Origin: an uncultured Collinsella sp.
GTDB taxonomy: Bacteria > Actinomycetota > Coriobacteriia > Coriobacteriales > Coriobacteriaceae
Direction: 5' to 3'
DNA: 8,694 nucleotides
NCBI GenBank assembly: GCA_902489965.1
Contig: CABUCA010000071.1
Span: 1 to 8,694, forward strand
Shown here: in pieces, positions 1 through 7,160 of the stretch
Position numbering within the stretch: position 1 is the stretch's first letter
How the letters are laid out: the number at the start of each line of letters is the position of its first letter
Position numbers and translations under genes: made by a program
The notes under the pieces: generated by a model
Databases searched by the model: none
What the model saw: the letters and a program-made list of their open reading frames with translations, nothing else
What the model was told of the DNA's origin: nothing

Positions 1-38
1 CGCACGAGCCGGAGGCCACTTAATGTGGCCTCCGTGCG
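1..38. terminator. Strong GC-rich hairpin at the left edge (terminator-like or leader structure)
   Basis: GGAGGCCAC (11-19) pairs perfectly with GTGGCCTCC (25-33) around a TTAAT loop. CGCAC (1-5) can pair with GTGCG (34-38), leaving a 5-nt bulge on the left arm. No run of T follows the right arm, so it is not a textbook rho-independent terminator. The element may start left of the window. It most likely ends the upstream transcription unit, but a structured leader of the serine dehydratase gene is also possible. Confidence 0.45.
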
Positions 39-96
39 AGCCAGGACTGTAGAGCGGGCGACCAAATACCAAAGTCCTCGGAACGACGGGATAGAG

Positions 97-102
97 AAGG
101 AG
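97..102 (+). promoter_or_regulatory. Ribosome binding site of the serine dehydratase gene
   Basis: AAGGAG lies 5 nt before the ATG at 108, an almost ideal Shine-Dalgarno match. It fixes 108 as the start codon. Confidence 0.85.
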
Positions 103-107
103 CACCC

Positions 108-1715
108 ATGGCAGGCAAGCCGCAAACACTAGCTACGACCTCGGCATTCGAGATCTTGGGGCCCGTCATGGTCGGCCCCAGCTCATCGCACACCGCCGGC
201 GCCCTGCGCTGCGCCCAAGTTGCCGCCAGCCTGCTGGAAGGCCGCATCACCAAAGTCACCTTTGGCCTGTGGAACTCCTTCGCCCACACCTACCGCGGCC
301 ACGGCACCGACCGTGCGCTCGTCGCGGGCATCCTGGGCCTCGACACCGATGACGAGAACATCAAGCAGGCCTTCGACCTCGCACGCGAGCAGGGCCTCGA
401 ATATCACTTTGACATCAAGGGCGACGACGCCTCCATCCACCCCAACACCGTCGACATCGACATGGTCGACGACACGGGCGCCACGGCACAGGTCCGCGGT
501 GAGAGCCTGGGCGGCGGCAAGATGCGCATCAGCCGCATTAACGGCGTCGGCGTCGACATCTCGGGCATGTACTCCACACTCTTCGTGGCGCACTACGACG
601 TCCCCGGCGTGCTCGCCGCGCTCACCAACCTGCTCGCCTACGCACACGTGAACATCGCCTTCTGCCGCACCTACCGCACCGAAGTGGGCGGCCAGGCCTA
701 CTCCGTCTTTGAGACCGACGGCGCGCCCGACGACACCGTTATCCCCATGCTACGCAAACTCGACAATGTCGATTACGCGACCTTTATCGAGCTCCCCGGT
801 TCTGCCTCGTCGCTCTCCCCCGGTGTCTCGGCAAAGGAGATCTTCGACGACGGCGAGCAGCTGCTCGATGCGTGCGCCGAGCTCGGCCTGAATATCGGCG
901 CCGTTATGGCCGTGCGCGAGGCGCGTCTGACCGGCGAGACCCACGCCGTCGCCGCCATGCGCCGCGTGCTCGACGTCATGCGCGAGGAGACCACGACCCC
1001 CATCGCCAATCCGCAGCGATCGCTCGGCGGGCTTATCGGCGGCGAGGCTAAACTCGTCGATGCCACCGGCCGCAACGATTTGAGCACGAGCCTGATGGGC
1101 ACTGTTCAAACCGACGCCGTGGCCCGCGCGATGGCCGTGCTCGAGCGCTCCGCCACGATGGGAGTGATCGTCGCCGCCCCCACGGCAGGCTCCGCGGGTG
1201 TTGTGCCTGGCTGCGTGCTGGCGCTCGCCGATCACCTTCAGCTCGACGACGAGCAGGTCATGGACGCGCTCTACTGCGCAGCCGCCATCGGCCTCAACCT
1301 CACCACAAGCGCCTGCGTTGCCGGCGCCGAGGGCGGCTGCCAAGCCGAGGTCGGAAGCGCCGCCGCCATGGCGGCCGCCGCTCTGGTGCAGATGCTCGGC
1401 GGCACGCCCGAGCAGGCGCTCGACGCCAGTTCCATCGCGCTGAGTAACCTGCTGGGCCTCGTTTGTGACCCCGTCGGTGGCCTCGTGGAGGTGCCCTGCC
1501 AAAACCGCAACGCCATAGGCGTGGCCGCGGCCTTTAGCTCGGCGCAACTCGCCCTCGCAGGAATTAAGAGCCTGGTGCCGTTTGACCAGATGGCACACGT
1601 CATGCTCTCGGTGGGCCACGCCCTGCCTGCCACGTTGCGCGAGACGGCCAAGGGCGGCATCGCGCAGGCTCCGGCCGCACTTTCGGCCTGTGCAAAATGC
1701 GGCGTGTGCGGATAA
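108..1715 (+). CDS. sdaA: L-serine ammonia-lyase (L-serine dehydratase), single-chain iron-sulfur type
   Basis: This cytoplasmic enzyme deaminates L-serine to pyruvate and ammonia using a [4Fe-4S] cluster instead of PLP, feeding serine into central metabolism. The 535-residue chain joins the domains that Bacillus-type enzymes carry on two subunits. The N-terminal beta domain has GPSSSHTAG at residues 23-31. An ACT-like stretch follows (about 156-222, starting STLFVAHYDVPGVLA). The alpha domain spans about 240-525. By comparison with the family, the likely cluster ligands are Cys411 (GGCQAEVGSA), Cys453 (CDPVGGLVEVP) and Cys464 (PCQNRN). The chain ends in CAKCGVCG (Cys528, 531, 534). In a characterised single-chain relative a C-terminal cysteine folds into the active site and ligates the cluster, so one of these may do the same. 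The ATG follows AAGGAG with 5-nt spacing. The gene looks intact and monocistronic, with a terminator-like hairpin behind it. The enzyme is expected to be oxygen-sensitive, which fits an anaerobe. Confidence 0.96.
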   Translation: MAGKPQTLATTSAFEILGPVMVGPSSSHTAGALRCAQVAASLLEGRITKVTFGLWNSFAHTYRGHGTDRALVAGILGLDTDDENIKQAFDLAREQGLEYHFDIKGDDASIHPNTVDIDMVDDTGATAQVRGESLGGGKMRISRINGVGVDISGMYSTLFVAHYDVPGVLAALTNLLAYAHVNIAFCRTYRTEVGGQAYSVFETDGAPDDTVIPMLRKLDNVDYATFIELPGSASSLSPGVSAKEIFDDGEQLLDACAELGLNIGAVMAVREARLTGETHAVAAMRRVLDVMREETTTPIANPQRSLGGLIGGEAKLVDATGRNDLSTSLMGTVQTDAVARAMAVLERSATMGVIVAAPTAGSAGVVPGCVLALADHLQLDDEQVMDALYCAAAIGLNLTTSACVAGAEGGCQAEVGSAAAMAAAALVQMLGGTPEQALDASSIALSNLLGLVCDPVGGLVEVPCQNRNAIGVAAAFSSAQLALAGIKSLVPFDQMAHVMLSVGHALPATLRETAKGGIAQAPAALSACAKCGVCG

Positions 1716-1729
1716 CGGCAAAGTATGAC

Positions 1730-1762
1730 TCAAAGGTGGGACAAATGTCCCACCTCTTTTGA
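1730..1762 (+). terminator. Rho-independent terminator-like palindrome after the serine dehydratase gene
   Basis: AGGTGGGAC (1734-1742) pairs with GTCCCACCT (1747-1755) around an AAAT loop, followed by CTTTT (1756-1760). TCAAA (1730-1734) and TTTGA (1758-1762) can extend the pairing imperfectly. The stem starts 19 nt after the stop codon and has a short T tract, so it probably ends the upstream message. The near-symmetry suggests it may also work on the other strand. Confidence 0.75.
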
Positions 1763-1778
1763 ATGCCACCGTTTCCGT

Positions 1779-1807
1779 ACCACAAACAGCAGGGCAATCG
1801 CTATAAT
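1779..1807 (+). promoter_or_regulatory. Probable promoter of the L,D-transpeptidase gene
   Basis: A perfect -10 hexamer TATAAT sits at 1802-1807. The best -35 candidate at 17-nt spacing is ACCACA (1779-1784), which matches TTGACA at only three positions. The box lies downstream of the terminator-like palindrome and about 58 nt before the gene, so the gene probably has its own message. The weak -35 could mean a low-level or activator-dependent promoter. Confidence 0.55.
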
Positions 1808-1864
1808 GCAAGCCCAGTAAAAACACGATGAGCCATAAGGCGAAATTCGAAGGATATGCATACG

Positions 1865-3598
1865 ATGTCGCAAAACGATCGAACTCAACTGATTCCCGAT
1901 CCGCAGCAGCCGAGCAGGCACACCGGCGGCGTTCAGTCACCGCGTCCTATCGCGCCGAGCCACGGTCAGCAGCGTGGTGCGGCAAACGCTTCCCAACGCC
2001 CGAACCAACAGCGACAGCAGCGTCAACAACGTCAGCAGCGCCAGGCAAACGGCAATGCGCCCAAGCAGCCCCCCACGCACGCTCGAGGCGATCGCGGCCC
2101 CGCGCGCAAACCCGCCGGCAACAATAAGTCGGGCAAAAAAACGACGCTCTTTGTCGTCCTGGGTCTTATCGTCATTGTCTATATCGTTGGCATCGTAGCG
2201 TTTTCGCAGCTAGCCTACCCCAACACCACCATTGCCGGCGTCGACGTCTCGTTCTCCAACGCATCGTCTGCCGCCACTAAGGTCAACTCGGCATGGAAGC
2301 ACTATAAGCTCACCGTGACAGGCGATGACTTTAGCTGGACCTATCAGCCCGAGTCCGATGAACCCATCGTCGACGGTGAAGCTGCTGCAAAAGAAATCAT
2401 CAACCACAACGAAGCCTTTATTTGGCCGGTCCGCCTTGTGGAATCCATAAGCGGCAAGACCAAAACAACCGCTACCTCCAACGAAGTCGATCTTGATCAA
2501 GACGTCGACCTGTCCATGCTCTCCGACGCCTTTGACCAAAAGAAGTTTGAGAAGGATCTGGGCGCCGCCATCGACGAGTTTAACGAGGGGCGTTCGGGCA
2601 CGTTCGAGGCCAATAGCTCCTATGACGAGCAAGCCGGCAAGTTTACCGTCGAGAAGGCGCGCTCCAACGAAAAACTCAACCGCGAGCATGTCATTAAGTA
2701 TGCCGAACTCGAGCTTGCCTCGCTGGCCGAGACCGTAGATCTTTCCAAGCTCGGCAACGATGCCTATGAGCCGCTCAATGGAACGCTGACCGATAATCAG
2801 ATTCAGGCCGCATGCGATGCCGCCAACAACTTCCTGGGCGTCAACGTGACCCTCAAGCTTAACGGCGAGGATGCCGGCAAGGTTGATGGCAGCTCCGTGT
2901 TGCAGTGGATCAGCTTCGCCGATCCGGCCAACCCCACGCTCGATACGTCGCAGATCAGCAGCTGGGCAGCCGAGCTCGCCAACGGCTTTAATACCGTTGG
3001 CTCCACTCGCTGGTGGACGCGCGCCGATGGCAAGCAGTGCGCCGTCGAAGGCGGTGACTTTGGTTGGTCCATCGACAGCAGCTCGCTCGCCAAGCAGGTC
3101 GAGGACGCCATTAACAACAAGCAGACCGGCGAAATCGAGATCAAGTACTCCCAGAAGGCCGACACCTTTACCGCAAAGGGAGAGCCCGACTGGAAGGCGT
3201 ATATCGACGTCGACCTGTCCGAGCAGCACGCGCGCTACTATGACGAGAACGGTAATATCGTTTGGGAGGCCAACTTTATTTCCGGCAAATCGGGCGAAGA
3301 CGCAACCCCCGAGGGCGTGTGGCAGATCAACAGCAACGACGGCGGCAGCACCCTGATCGGAGCCAAGGACCCCGAGACCGGTAAGCCCAAATACGAAAGC
3401 CCGGTGAGCTACTGGATGCCGTTTGAGGGCAATATGATCGGCTTCCACGATGCCACCTGGCAAAACGACAAGAGCTTCGATAATGCCGAGTCGTACAAGT
3501 GGTGCGGCAGCCACGGTTGCATCAACCTGCGCCTGGCAGACGCCAAGGCACTGCACGACTGCATCAAAGTCGGCCTGTGCGTGGTTGTCCACTCTTAG
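1865..3598 (+). CDS. Membrane-anchored L,D-transpeptidase (YkuD domain) with peptidoglycan-binding region
   Basis: Predicted to cross-link peptidoglycan stem peptides, or attach ligands to them, outside the membrane through a catalytic cysteine; such 3-3 cross-links escape most beta-lactams. From Met at 1865 the protein has 577 residues. A hydrophilic Gln/Pro/Arg-rich cytoplasmic tail (about 1-93) contains four QQR repeats. One membrane segment follows (about 94-114: FVVLGLIVIVYIVGIVAF). A long extracytoplasmic region (about 118-440) resembles the duplicated peptidoglycan-binding_4 modules found before YkuD domains. The YkuD domain spans about 444-577, with the hallmark SHGCINLR at 549-556 (catalytic Cys552) and the upstream histidine in IGFHDATW (His528). 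An in-frame ATG at 1856 is only 2 nt from GAAGGA (1848-1853), too close; the ATG at 1865 is 11 nt away and is preferred, though both are possible. The gene looks intact. It has an apparent promoter and is followed by 132 nt without a gene. Confidence 0.92.
   Translation: MSQNDRTQLIPDPQQPSRHTGGVQSPRPIAPSHGQQRGAANASQRPNQQRQQRQQRQQRQANGNAPKQPPTHARGDRGPARKPAGNNKSGKKTTLFVVLGLIVIVYIVGIVAFSQLAYPNTTIAGVDVSFSNASSAATKVNSAWKHYKLTVTGDDFSWTYQPESDEPIVDGEAAAKEIINHNEAFIWPVRLVESISGKTKTTATSNEVDLDQDVDLSMLSDAFDQKKFEKDLGAAIDEFNEGRSGTFEANSSYDEQAGKFTVEKARSNEKLNREHVIKYAELELASLAETVDLSKLGNDAYEPLNGTLTDNQIQAACDAANNFLGVNVTLKLNGEDAGKVDGSSVLQWISFADPANPTLDTSQISSWAAELANGFNTVGSTRWWTRADGKQCAVEGGDFGWSIDSSSLAKQVEDAINNKQTGEIEIKYSQKADTFTAKGEPDWKAYIDVDLSEQHARYYDENGNIVWEANFISGKSGEDATPEGVWQINSNDGGSTLIGAKDPETGKPKYESPVSYWMPFEGNMIGFHDATWQNDKSFDNAESYKWCGSHGCINLRLADAKALHDCIKVGLCVVVHS
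2006..2041 (+). repeat. Four in-frame QQR codon repeats in the cytoplasmic tail of the L,D-transpeptidase
   Basis: Twelve codons encode Gln-Gln-Arg four times. The synonymous codons vary (CAA/CAG and CGA/CGT/CGC), so the repeat is kept at the protein level and is not a recent DNA slippage tract. It makes a positively charged, probably disordered segment about 35 residues before the membrane helix. Confidence 0.8.
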
Positions 3599-3666
3599 TG
3601 CAACGCGCGCATTCCTACAACGTGGAACCGCTGCGACCAATCTAACAGTTCCGAAAGAAACCGTTC

Positions 3667-3696
3667 TATGCGCCCACCCCAACCGGTGGGCGCATA
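3667..3696. repeat. Perfect 12-bp inverted repeat before the exporter operon (operator or hairpin)
   Basis: TATGCGCCCACC (3667-3678) pairs exactly with GGTGGGCGCATA (3685-3696) around a 6-nt spacer, CCAACC. No T tract follows on either strand, so it is a poor intrinsic terminator. A -10-like TATACT (3695-3700) overlaps its right end, and the adaptor start lies 35 nt further on. It could be a repressor operator, a stabilising hairpin in the mRNA leader, or the end of the L,D-transpeptidase message. The sequence alone does not decide. Confidence 0.7.
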
Positions 3697-3700
3697 TACT
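3695..3700 (+). promoter_or_regulatory. Possible -10 box of the exporter operon
   Basis: TATACT matches the TATAAT consensus at five of six positions and sits 31 nt before the adaptor start codon. The expected -35 region falls inside the inverted repeat and does not resemble TTGACA, so the call is weak. If real, anything bound to the palindrome would block RNA polymerase. Confidence 0.3.
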
Positions 3701-3718
3701 TATCAAGGTTCTTTCTAT

Positions 3719-3725
3719 AAAGGAG
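3719..3725 (+). promoter_or_regulatory. Ribosome binding site that sets the adaptor start
   Basis: AAAGGAG lies 5 nt before the ATG at 3731. A longer reading from the ATG at 3668 would start inside the inverted repeat and has no ribosome binding site, so 3731 is the start. Confidence 0.85.
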
Positions 3726-3730
3726 ACGCT

Positions 3731-5167
3731 ATGCCGAATGTCCCCACCATCACCCCGGGCCCGGATGATACCGAGCACACGCCCGAAGGTGCCACCGAAA
3801 CGATTCCTCTGATTACAAACGCACACACCGACAAGCAGAGCGGACGCGCGAACGATACGGCCGAGATTTCCGATGAAGAGGCATATGCCAAGCTCAAGGC
3901 AAAACGCGCCGAACGTCGACGCAAAAAGCTGATTCGACGCGGTATTGCCGCCGGCGTCGTGGGTGCCATCGCGCTCATTGCCATTGTCGCAACCCTGGTT
4001 ATCAATGCGCAGCCACAAGGCGCTAGCGGGCCTGTGACCGACATGGTGACCGAGGGCACGTTTAGCTCAACGGTCGAGGCGAAAGGCCAACTCAAACCCA
4101 TTTCGTCCTCAGTGGTCTCCCCTTCTGTCGACGGCACGGTCGATTCGATCAACGTGCAGGCAGGCCAATCCGTCAACGAGGGCGACGTGCTTATGACCAT
4201 TAAAAACGACGAGCTCGATCGCAACGTTGCCGAGGCGCAGCGTGCAGTTGCAGCCGCTCAGGAAGACCTCGCCAACGCACAGAAAGCCGCAGCCGCCGCG
4301 CAGGCCACCCCAACGACGGACGTCGATGGAGCTTCCGCAGCGGCTGACGTCTCCGCCGCATCAGCGGACACGAACGCCGTATCGGCCGCGCAGCGCAGCC
4401 TCGCATCGGCCCAGGCAAACCTCGACCAGGCGAACGCCAAGGCCGCCAGTCGCACGGTCACGGCCCCGAGCTCGGGTAGCATCGTGGAGCTCAACGCCAA
4501 GGTGGGCGCCACGGTAACAGGCGGCATGATCATGGGCGAAAGCGATACGAGCGGCGGCAAGCAATGCATGCAGATCGCCGACCTATCCAAGATGAAGGTG
4601 ACCGTGCAGGTGGGCGAAAAGGACATCGCCAAGATCGCCGTTGGGCAGAGAGCCAACGTCACGTATCCCGCGTTTCCCGATATCGTGAGCCAGGGAACCG
4701 TCACGGCCATCGCGTCGGTGGCAAACTCCGACGCCGCAAACAGTGGCGGCGGCAACGTAACCTTTAACGTCGACATCCTCATCGAGGCGCCTGACGCGCG
4801 CCTGAAGCCGGGCATGACGGCCGAGGTATCGGTGGTGACCGAGCAGCTCGACGACGTGGTGATGGTGCCGACGATGGCGCTCATGACCGAAGACGGCGAA
4901 CACTATTACGTCAACGTGGCAACCGATGACGAGGGCAAGCAAACCCATCGCGTGAAGGTGGCCGTCGTGACACAAAACGACAACGAAGCCGTAGTCGGCA
5001 AGACACAGGTCAAGCGCGACGACCAGGGCAACGAGATCAACCCTGACGTGCCGGTTACCAAGCTGCGCGATGGCGACACCCTCGTCATGGACACCGGAGC
5101 GGACGCAACGGCTGACGGCGGCTACAGCGCGGATTCGGGCAGTATGACTGCCGATGAGGACATGTAA
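3731..5167 (+). CDS. Membrane-fusion (adaptor) subunit of a MacAB/YknXYZ-type ABC exporter
   Basis: This 478-residue protein resembles HlyD/MacA-family adaptors, which join an ABC permease and help pass substrate across the envelope; in Gram-positives the closest characterised type is YknX. A charged cytoplasmic tail (1-70) ends in a basic patch (KLKAKRAERRRKKLIRR) before one membrane segment (about 71-92). Outside come the first half of a lipoyl-like domain (about 123-158, VDGTVDSINVQAGQSVNEGDVL), an Ala/Gln-rich helical hairpin of about 80 residues (162-240) and the second lipoyl half (241-285, RTVTAPSSGSIVELNAKVGA). A beta-barrel region follows (about 288-370, ending LKPGMTAEVSV), then a membrane-proximal domain (about 375-455). 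The last 25 residues are acidic and Gly/Ser-rich. No lipobox is present, so anchoring is by the helix. The stop codon overlaps the ATPase start in TAATG, which indicates translational coupling. The substrate cannot be read from the sequence. Confidence 0.92.
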   Translation: MPNVPTITPGPDDTEHTPEGATETIPLITNAHTDKQSGRANDTAEISDEEAYAKLKAKRAERRRKKLIRRGIAAGVVGAIALIAIVATLVINAQPQGASGPVTDMVTEGTFSSTVEAKGQLKPISSSVVSPSVDGTVDSINVQAGQSVNEGDVLMTIKNDELDRNVAEAQRAVAAAQEDLANAQKAAAAAQATPTTDVDGASAAADVSAASADTNAVSAAQRSLASAQANLDQANAKAASRTVTAPSSGSIVELNAKVGATVTGGMIMGESDTSGGKQCMQIADLSKMKVTVQVGEKDIAKIAVGQRANVTYPAFPDIVSQGTVTAIASVANSDAANSGGGNVTFNVDILIEAPDARLKPGMTAEVSVVTEQLDDVVMVPTMALMTEDGEHYYVNVATDDEGKQTHRVKVAVVTQNDNEAVVGKTQVKRDDQGNEINPDVPVTKLRDGDTLVMDTGADATADGGYSADSGSMTADEDM

Positions 5168-5940
5168 TGCGCCCCGTCATCGACATCCGCAACGTGCACC
5201 GCATCTTTGAGAGCGAGGCCGGTTGCGCCCACATCCTCCACAACGTGAGCCTGGCGGTAAATCCCGGCGAATTCGTCGCCATCACCGGACCCTCGGGCTC
5301 GGGCAAGTCGACGCTCATGAACATCCTGGGCTGTCTGGACAAGCCGACGGCGGGCGACTATTACCTGCAGGGGCTCAACGTAGCCGAGCTTGACGACGAT
5401 GAGCTCACCGAAGTCCGCGCCCTGAGCATCGGGTTTGTGTTCCAGAGCTTTAACCTGTTGCCGCGCCTTTCGGTCATCGAAAACGTGATGCTGCCGCTGT
5501 CGTACACCAATGTGCCGCGCAGTCAGCGCGAGATGCGCGCCGTGCACGCGCTGCAAGCTGTAACGTTGCCCGTCGACCACTGGGATCACCGTATCTCCGA
5601 GCTTTCAGGCGGTCAGATGCAGAGGGTCGCCATCGCACGCGCCCTCGTCAACGATCCGCCCATCATTCTGGCCGATGAGCCGACGGGCAACCTGGACTCT
5701 GCCACCGGAGCGCTCGTGATGGAGACCTTCCACAAGCTCCAGCAACGCGGTAAGACCATCGTGCTCATCACGCATGATCCCGGCATCGCCGCCGAGGCCG
5801 ACCGCGCTGTGACTATCCGCGACGGCCGGATCCACGAGGGTGCATATATCGCACATGCGCCGCAGACCCTGCGCGGAGCCGTCGAGAGCCTGCCCACAAT
5901 TTCCGGATCCGCCAACCCCACGAAAGGAGTGAAGGCATGA
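5167..5940 (+). CDS. ABC transporter ATP-binding protein (MacB/LolD/YknY-type)
   Basis: This cytoplasmic ATPase powers the adjacent permease. All nucleotide-binding motifs are present and intact: Walker A GPSGSGKST (residues 41-49), Q-loop Gln93 in FQSFNLLPR, signature LSGGQ (146-150), Walker B IILADEP (166-172) with catalytic Glu171, D-loop NLDS (175-178) and switch His203 (ITHD). NLLPRLSVIENVMLPL after the Q-loop is typical of the LolD/MacB branch, which drives export or mechanotransmission and not import. At 257 residues it is somewhat longer than the usual 220-235, because of a C-terminal tail of roughly 30 residues after the ATPase core. The ATG shares one base with the adaptor stop codon, and GAGGA at 5156-5160 lies 6 nt upstream. 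The 3' end overlaps the permease start by 4 nt. Confidence 0.96.
   Translation: MRPVIDIRNVHRIFESEAGCAHILHNVSLAVNPGEFVAITGPSGSGKSTLMNILGCLDKPTAGDYYLQGLNVAELDDDELTEVRALSIGFVFQSFNLLPRLSVIENVMLPLSYTNVPRSQREMRAVHALQAVTLPVDHWDHRISELSGGQMQRVAIARALVNDPPIILADEPTGNLDSATGALVMETFHKLQQRGKTIVLITHDPGIAAEADRAVTIRDGRIHEGAYIAHAPQTLRGAVESLPTISGSANPTKGVKA
5923..5929 (+). promoter_or_regulatory. Ribosome binding site of the permease, inside the ATPase gene
   Basis: AAAGGAG lies 7 nt before the ATG at 5937, within the last codons of the ATPase gene. The permease can therefore recruit ribosomes itself, besides being coupled through the ATGA overlap. Confidence 0.8.
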
Positions 5941-7151
5941 GCACACGCGACCTCATCCAAGAAGCCCTTCACTCGCTTGAATCCAACAAGGGACGCAGTC
6001 TGCTCACTATCCTGGGCATTGTCATCGGTATCGCCTCCGTCATCGCCATGACCTCGCTCATCGGCGGCATCCAAAACAGCCTGGTTAACAGCCTGGGCCT
6101 CAATGCGGCGCGTATGGTGCAGATTTATTCGTCGCAGGAACTCACCGAGTCGGACGTCGAAAAGCTCCGCAAGATGGTGCCGCAGATTGAGCAGATCGGC
6201 ATCGTGGACAGCGCATATACCGAATACAAAGCCGGCGACAAATGCTATACCGTTATGGCGCAGGGCGTGGATAGCAATATGCTCGACGCCGTGGGCGCCA
6301 GCAAGCTCGTCGCGGGGCGCACCTATACCGACGCCGAAACAAAGTCCGGCGCGCGCGTGGCGCTCATCAGCCGCGGCGGCGCCGACCAGCTGTACGGCAA
6401 CGAGCAAGACGTACTCGGCAAGACCATCAAAGTTTCGAGCGACGAGGTGCAGATCGTTGGCGTAATTGACGGCGGCAGCGACTCCATGGGTTCACTCACG
6501 CTGTATATGCCCCGCGAGACGATCTCGGGACTCTTTGGCGATGAGAATCCCTCGTTTCCCAGCGTAACGGCGCTCGCCGTCGAGGGCACGGACATGGATG
6601 AGCTCTGCAAGACCATCGAGTCCAAGGTGCGCGCGATGAAGGGCATCGAGGAGGAGGATGAGTACGACAGTGTATCGGCGACATCCATGAAAAGCGCCAT
6701 CGATGCACTCAACTCCTTTATGGGTGCGTTCTCGCTCATCATGGGTGCTGTCGCCAGCATCTCGCTGCTTGTCGGCGGTATCGGCATTATGAATATGATG
6801 CTCACCAACGTGACTGAGCGCATCCGCGAGATCGGTATTCGCCGCGCTCTGGGCGCCAGTCGTCGCGATATCACCGCGCAGTTTTTGGCCGAGTCCTCGG
6901 CACTGTGCGTCACCGGTGGCCTGCTGGGTGTCCTGATTGGCTATCTGCTGGCCTGGGGCCTCGCGATGTTTGCTGCAGGATCAGGGGTTCTCAGCGAACT
7001 CGGTGCCAGCGGGCAAATCACGCCGAGCTTTTCAATCGCCACGGTACTGCTGGCCTTCGGTGTCTCCGTCGGCATCGGCGTAATCTTTGGCTTCTACCCC
7101 GCTCGCCGCGCGGCAAAGCTCGACCCCGTCGAGTGTCTACGCTACCAGTAA
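5937..7151 (+). CDS. MacB/FtsX-type ABC transporter permease
   Basis: This is the membrane subunit of the exporter, 404 residues with the classic MacB layout. An N-terminal segment is followed by the first membrane helix (about 21-43, SLLTILGIVIGIASVIAM). A large extracytoplasmic MacB-type domain spans about 45-255. The C-terminal FtsX region has three helices (about 260-288, 322-346 and 367-388). The family-conserved loop GIMNMMLTNVTERIREIG followed by RRALGA lies at 283-306, and the ending YPARRAAKLDPVECLRYQ is typical. MacB-type permeases work as dimers and move substrate by mechanotransmission; the Gram-positive relative YknZ works with YknX and YknY. The start ATG overlaps the ATPase stop in ATGA. 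No gene for a YknW-like fourth subunit is visible. The substrate is unknown; peptide toxins or lipids would be typical. Confidence 0.95.
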   Translation: MSTRDLIQEALHSLESNKGRSLLTILGIVIGIASVIAMTSLIGGIQNSLVNSLGLNAARMVQIYSSQELTESDVEKLRKMVPQIEQIGIVDSAYTEYKAGDKCYTVMAQGVDSNMLDAVGASKLVAGRTYTDAETKSGARVALISRGGADQLYGNEQDVLGKTIKVSSDEVQIVGVIDGGSDSMGSLTLYMPRETISGLFGDENPSFPSVTALAVEGTDMDELCKTIESKVRAMKGIEEEDEYDSVSATSMKSAIDALNSFMGAFSLIMGAVASISLLVGGIGIMNMMLTNVTERIREIGIRRALGASRRDITAQFLAESSALCVTGGLLGVLIGYLLAWGLAMFAAGSGVLSELGASGQITPSFSIATVLLAFGVSVGIGVIFGFYPARRAAKLDPVECLRYQ

Positions 7152-7160
7152 GCCACCACC

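Noticed and set aside
1..107. A known riboswitch (glycine, THF, ZTP, cobalamin) before the serine dehydratase gene
   Set aside because: I could not find the conserved core of any of these classes; only simple hairpins are visible.
750..1940. Minus-strand open frame (396 codons) opposite the serine dehydratase
   Set aside because: It is an antisense shadow of a well-conserved enzyme. It crosses the terminator and promoter regions and shows no domain.
3644..3665. Two AACNGTT motifs (AACAGTT and AACCGTT) 15 nt apart
   Set aside because: The words are short and common enough to arise by chance, and no regulator or conserved promoter spacing supports them as binding sites.
2210..4018. Very long minus-strand open frame (602 codons) opposite the L,D-transpeptidase and adaptor
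   Set aside because: It crosses the intergenic region and mirrors two clearly recognised genes; GC-rich DNA leaves antisense frames open. Its translation shows no recognisable family features.
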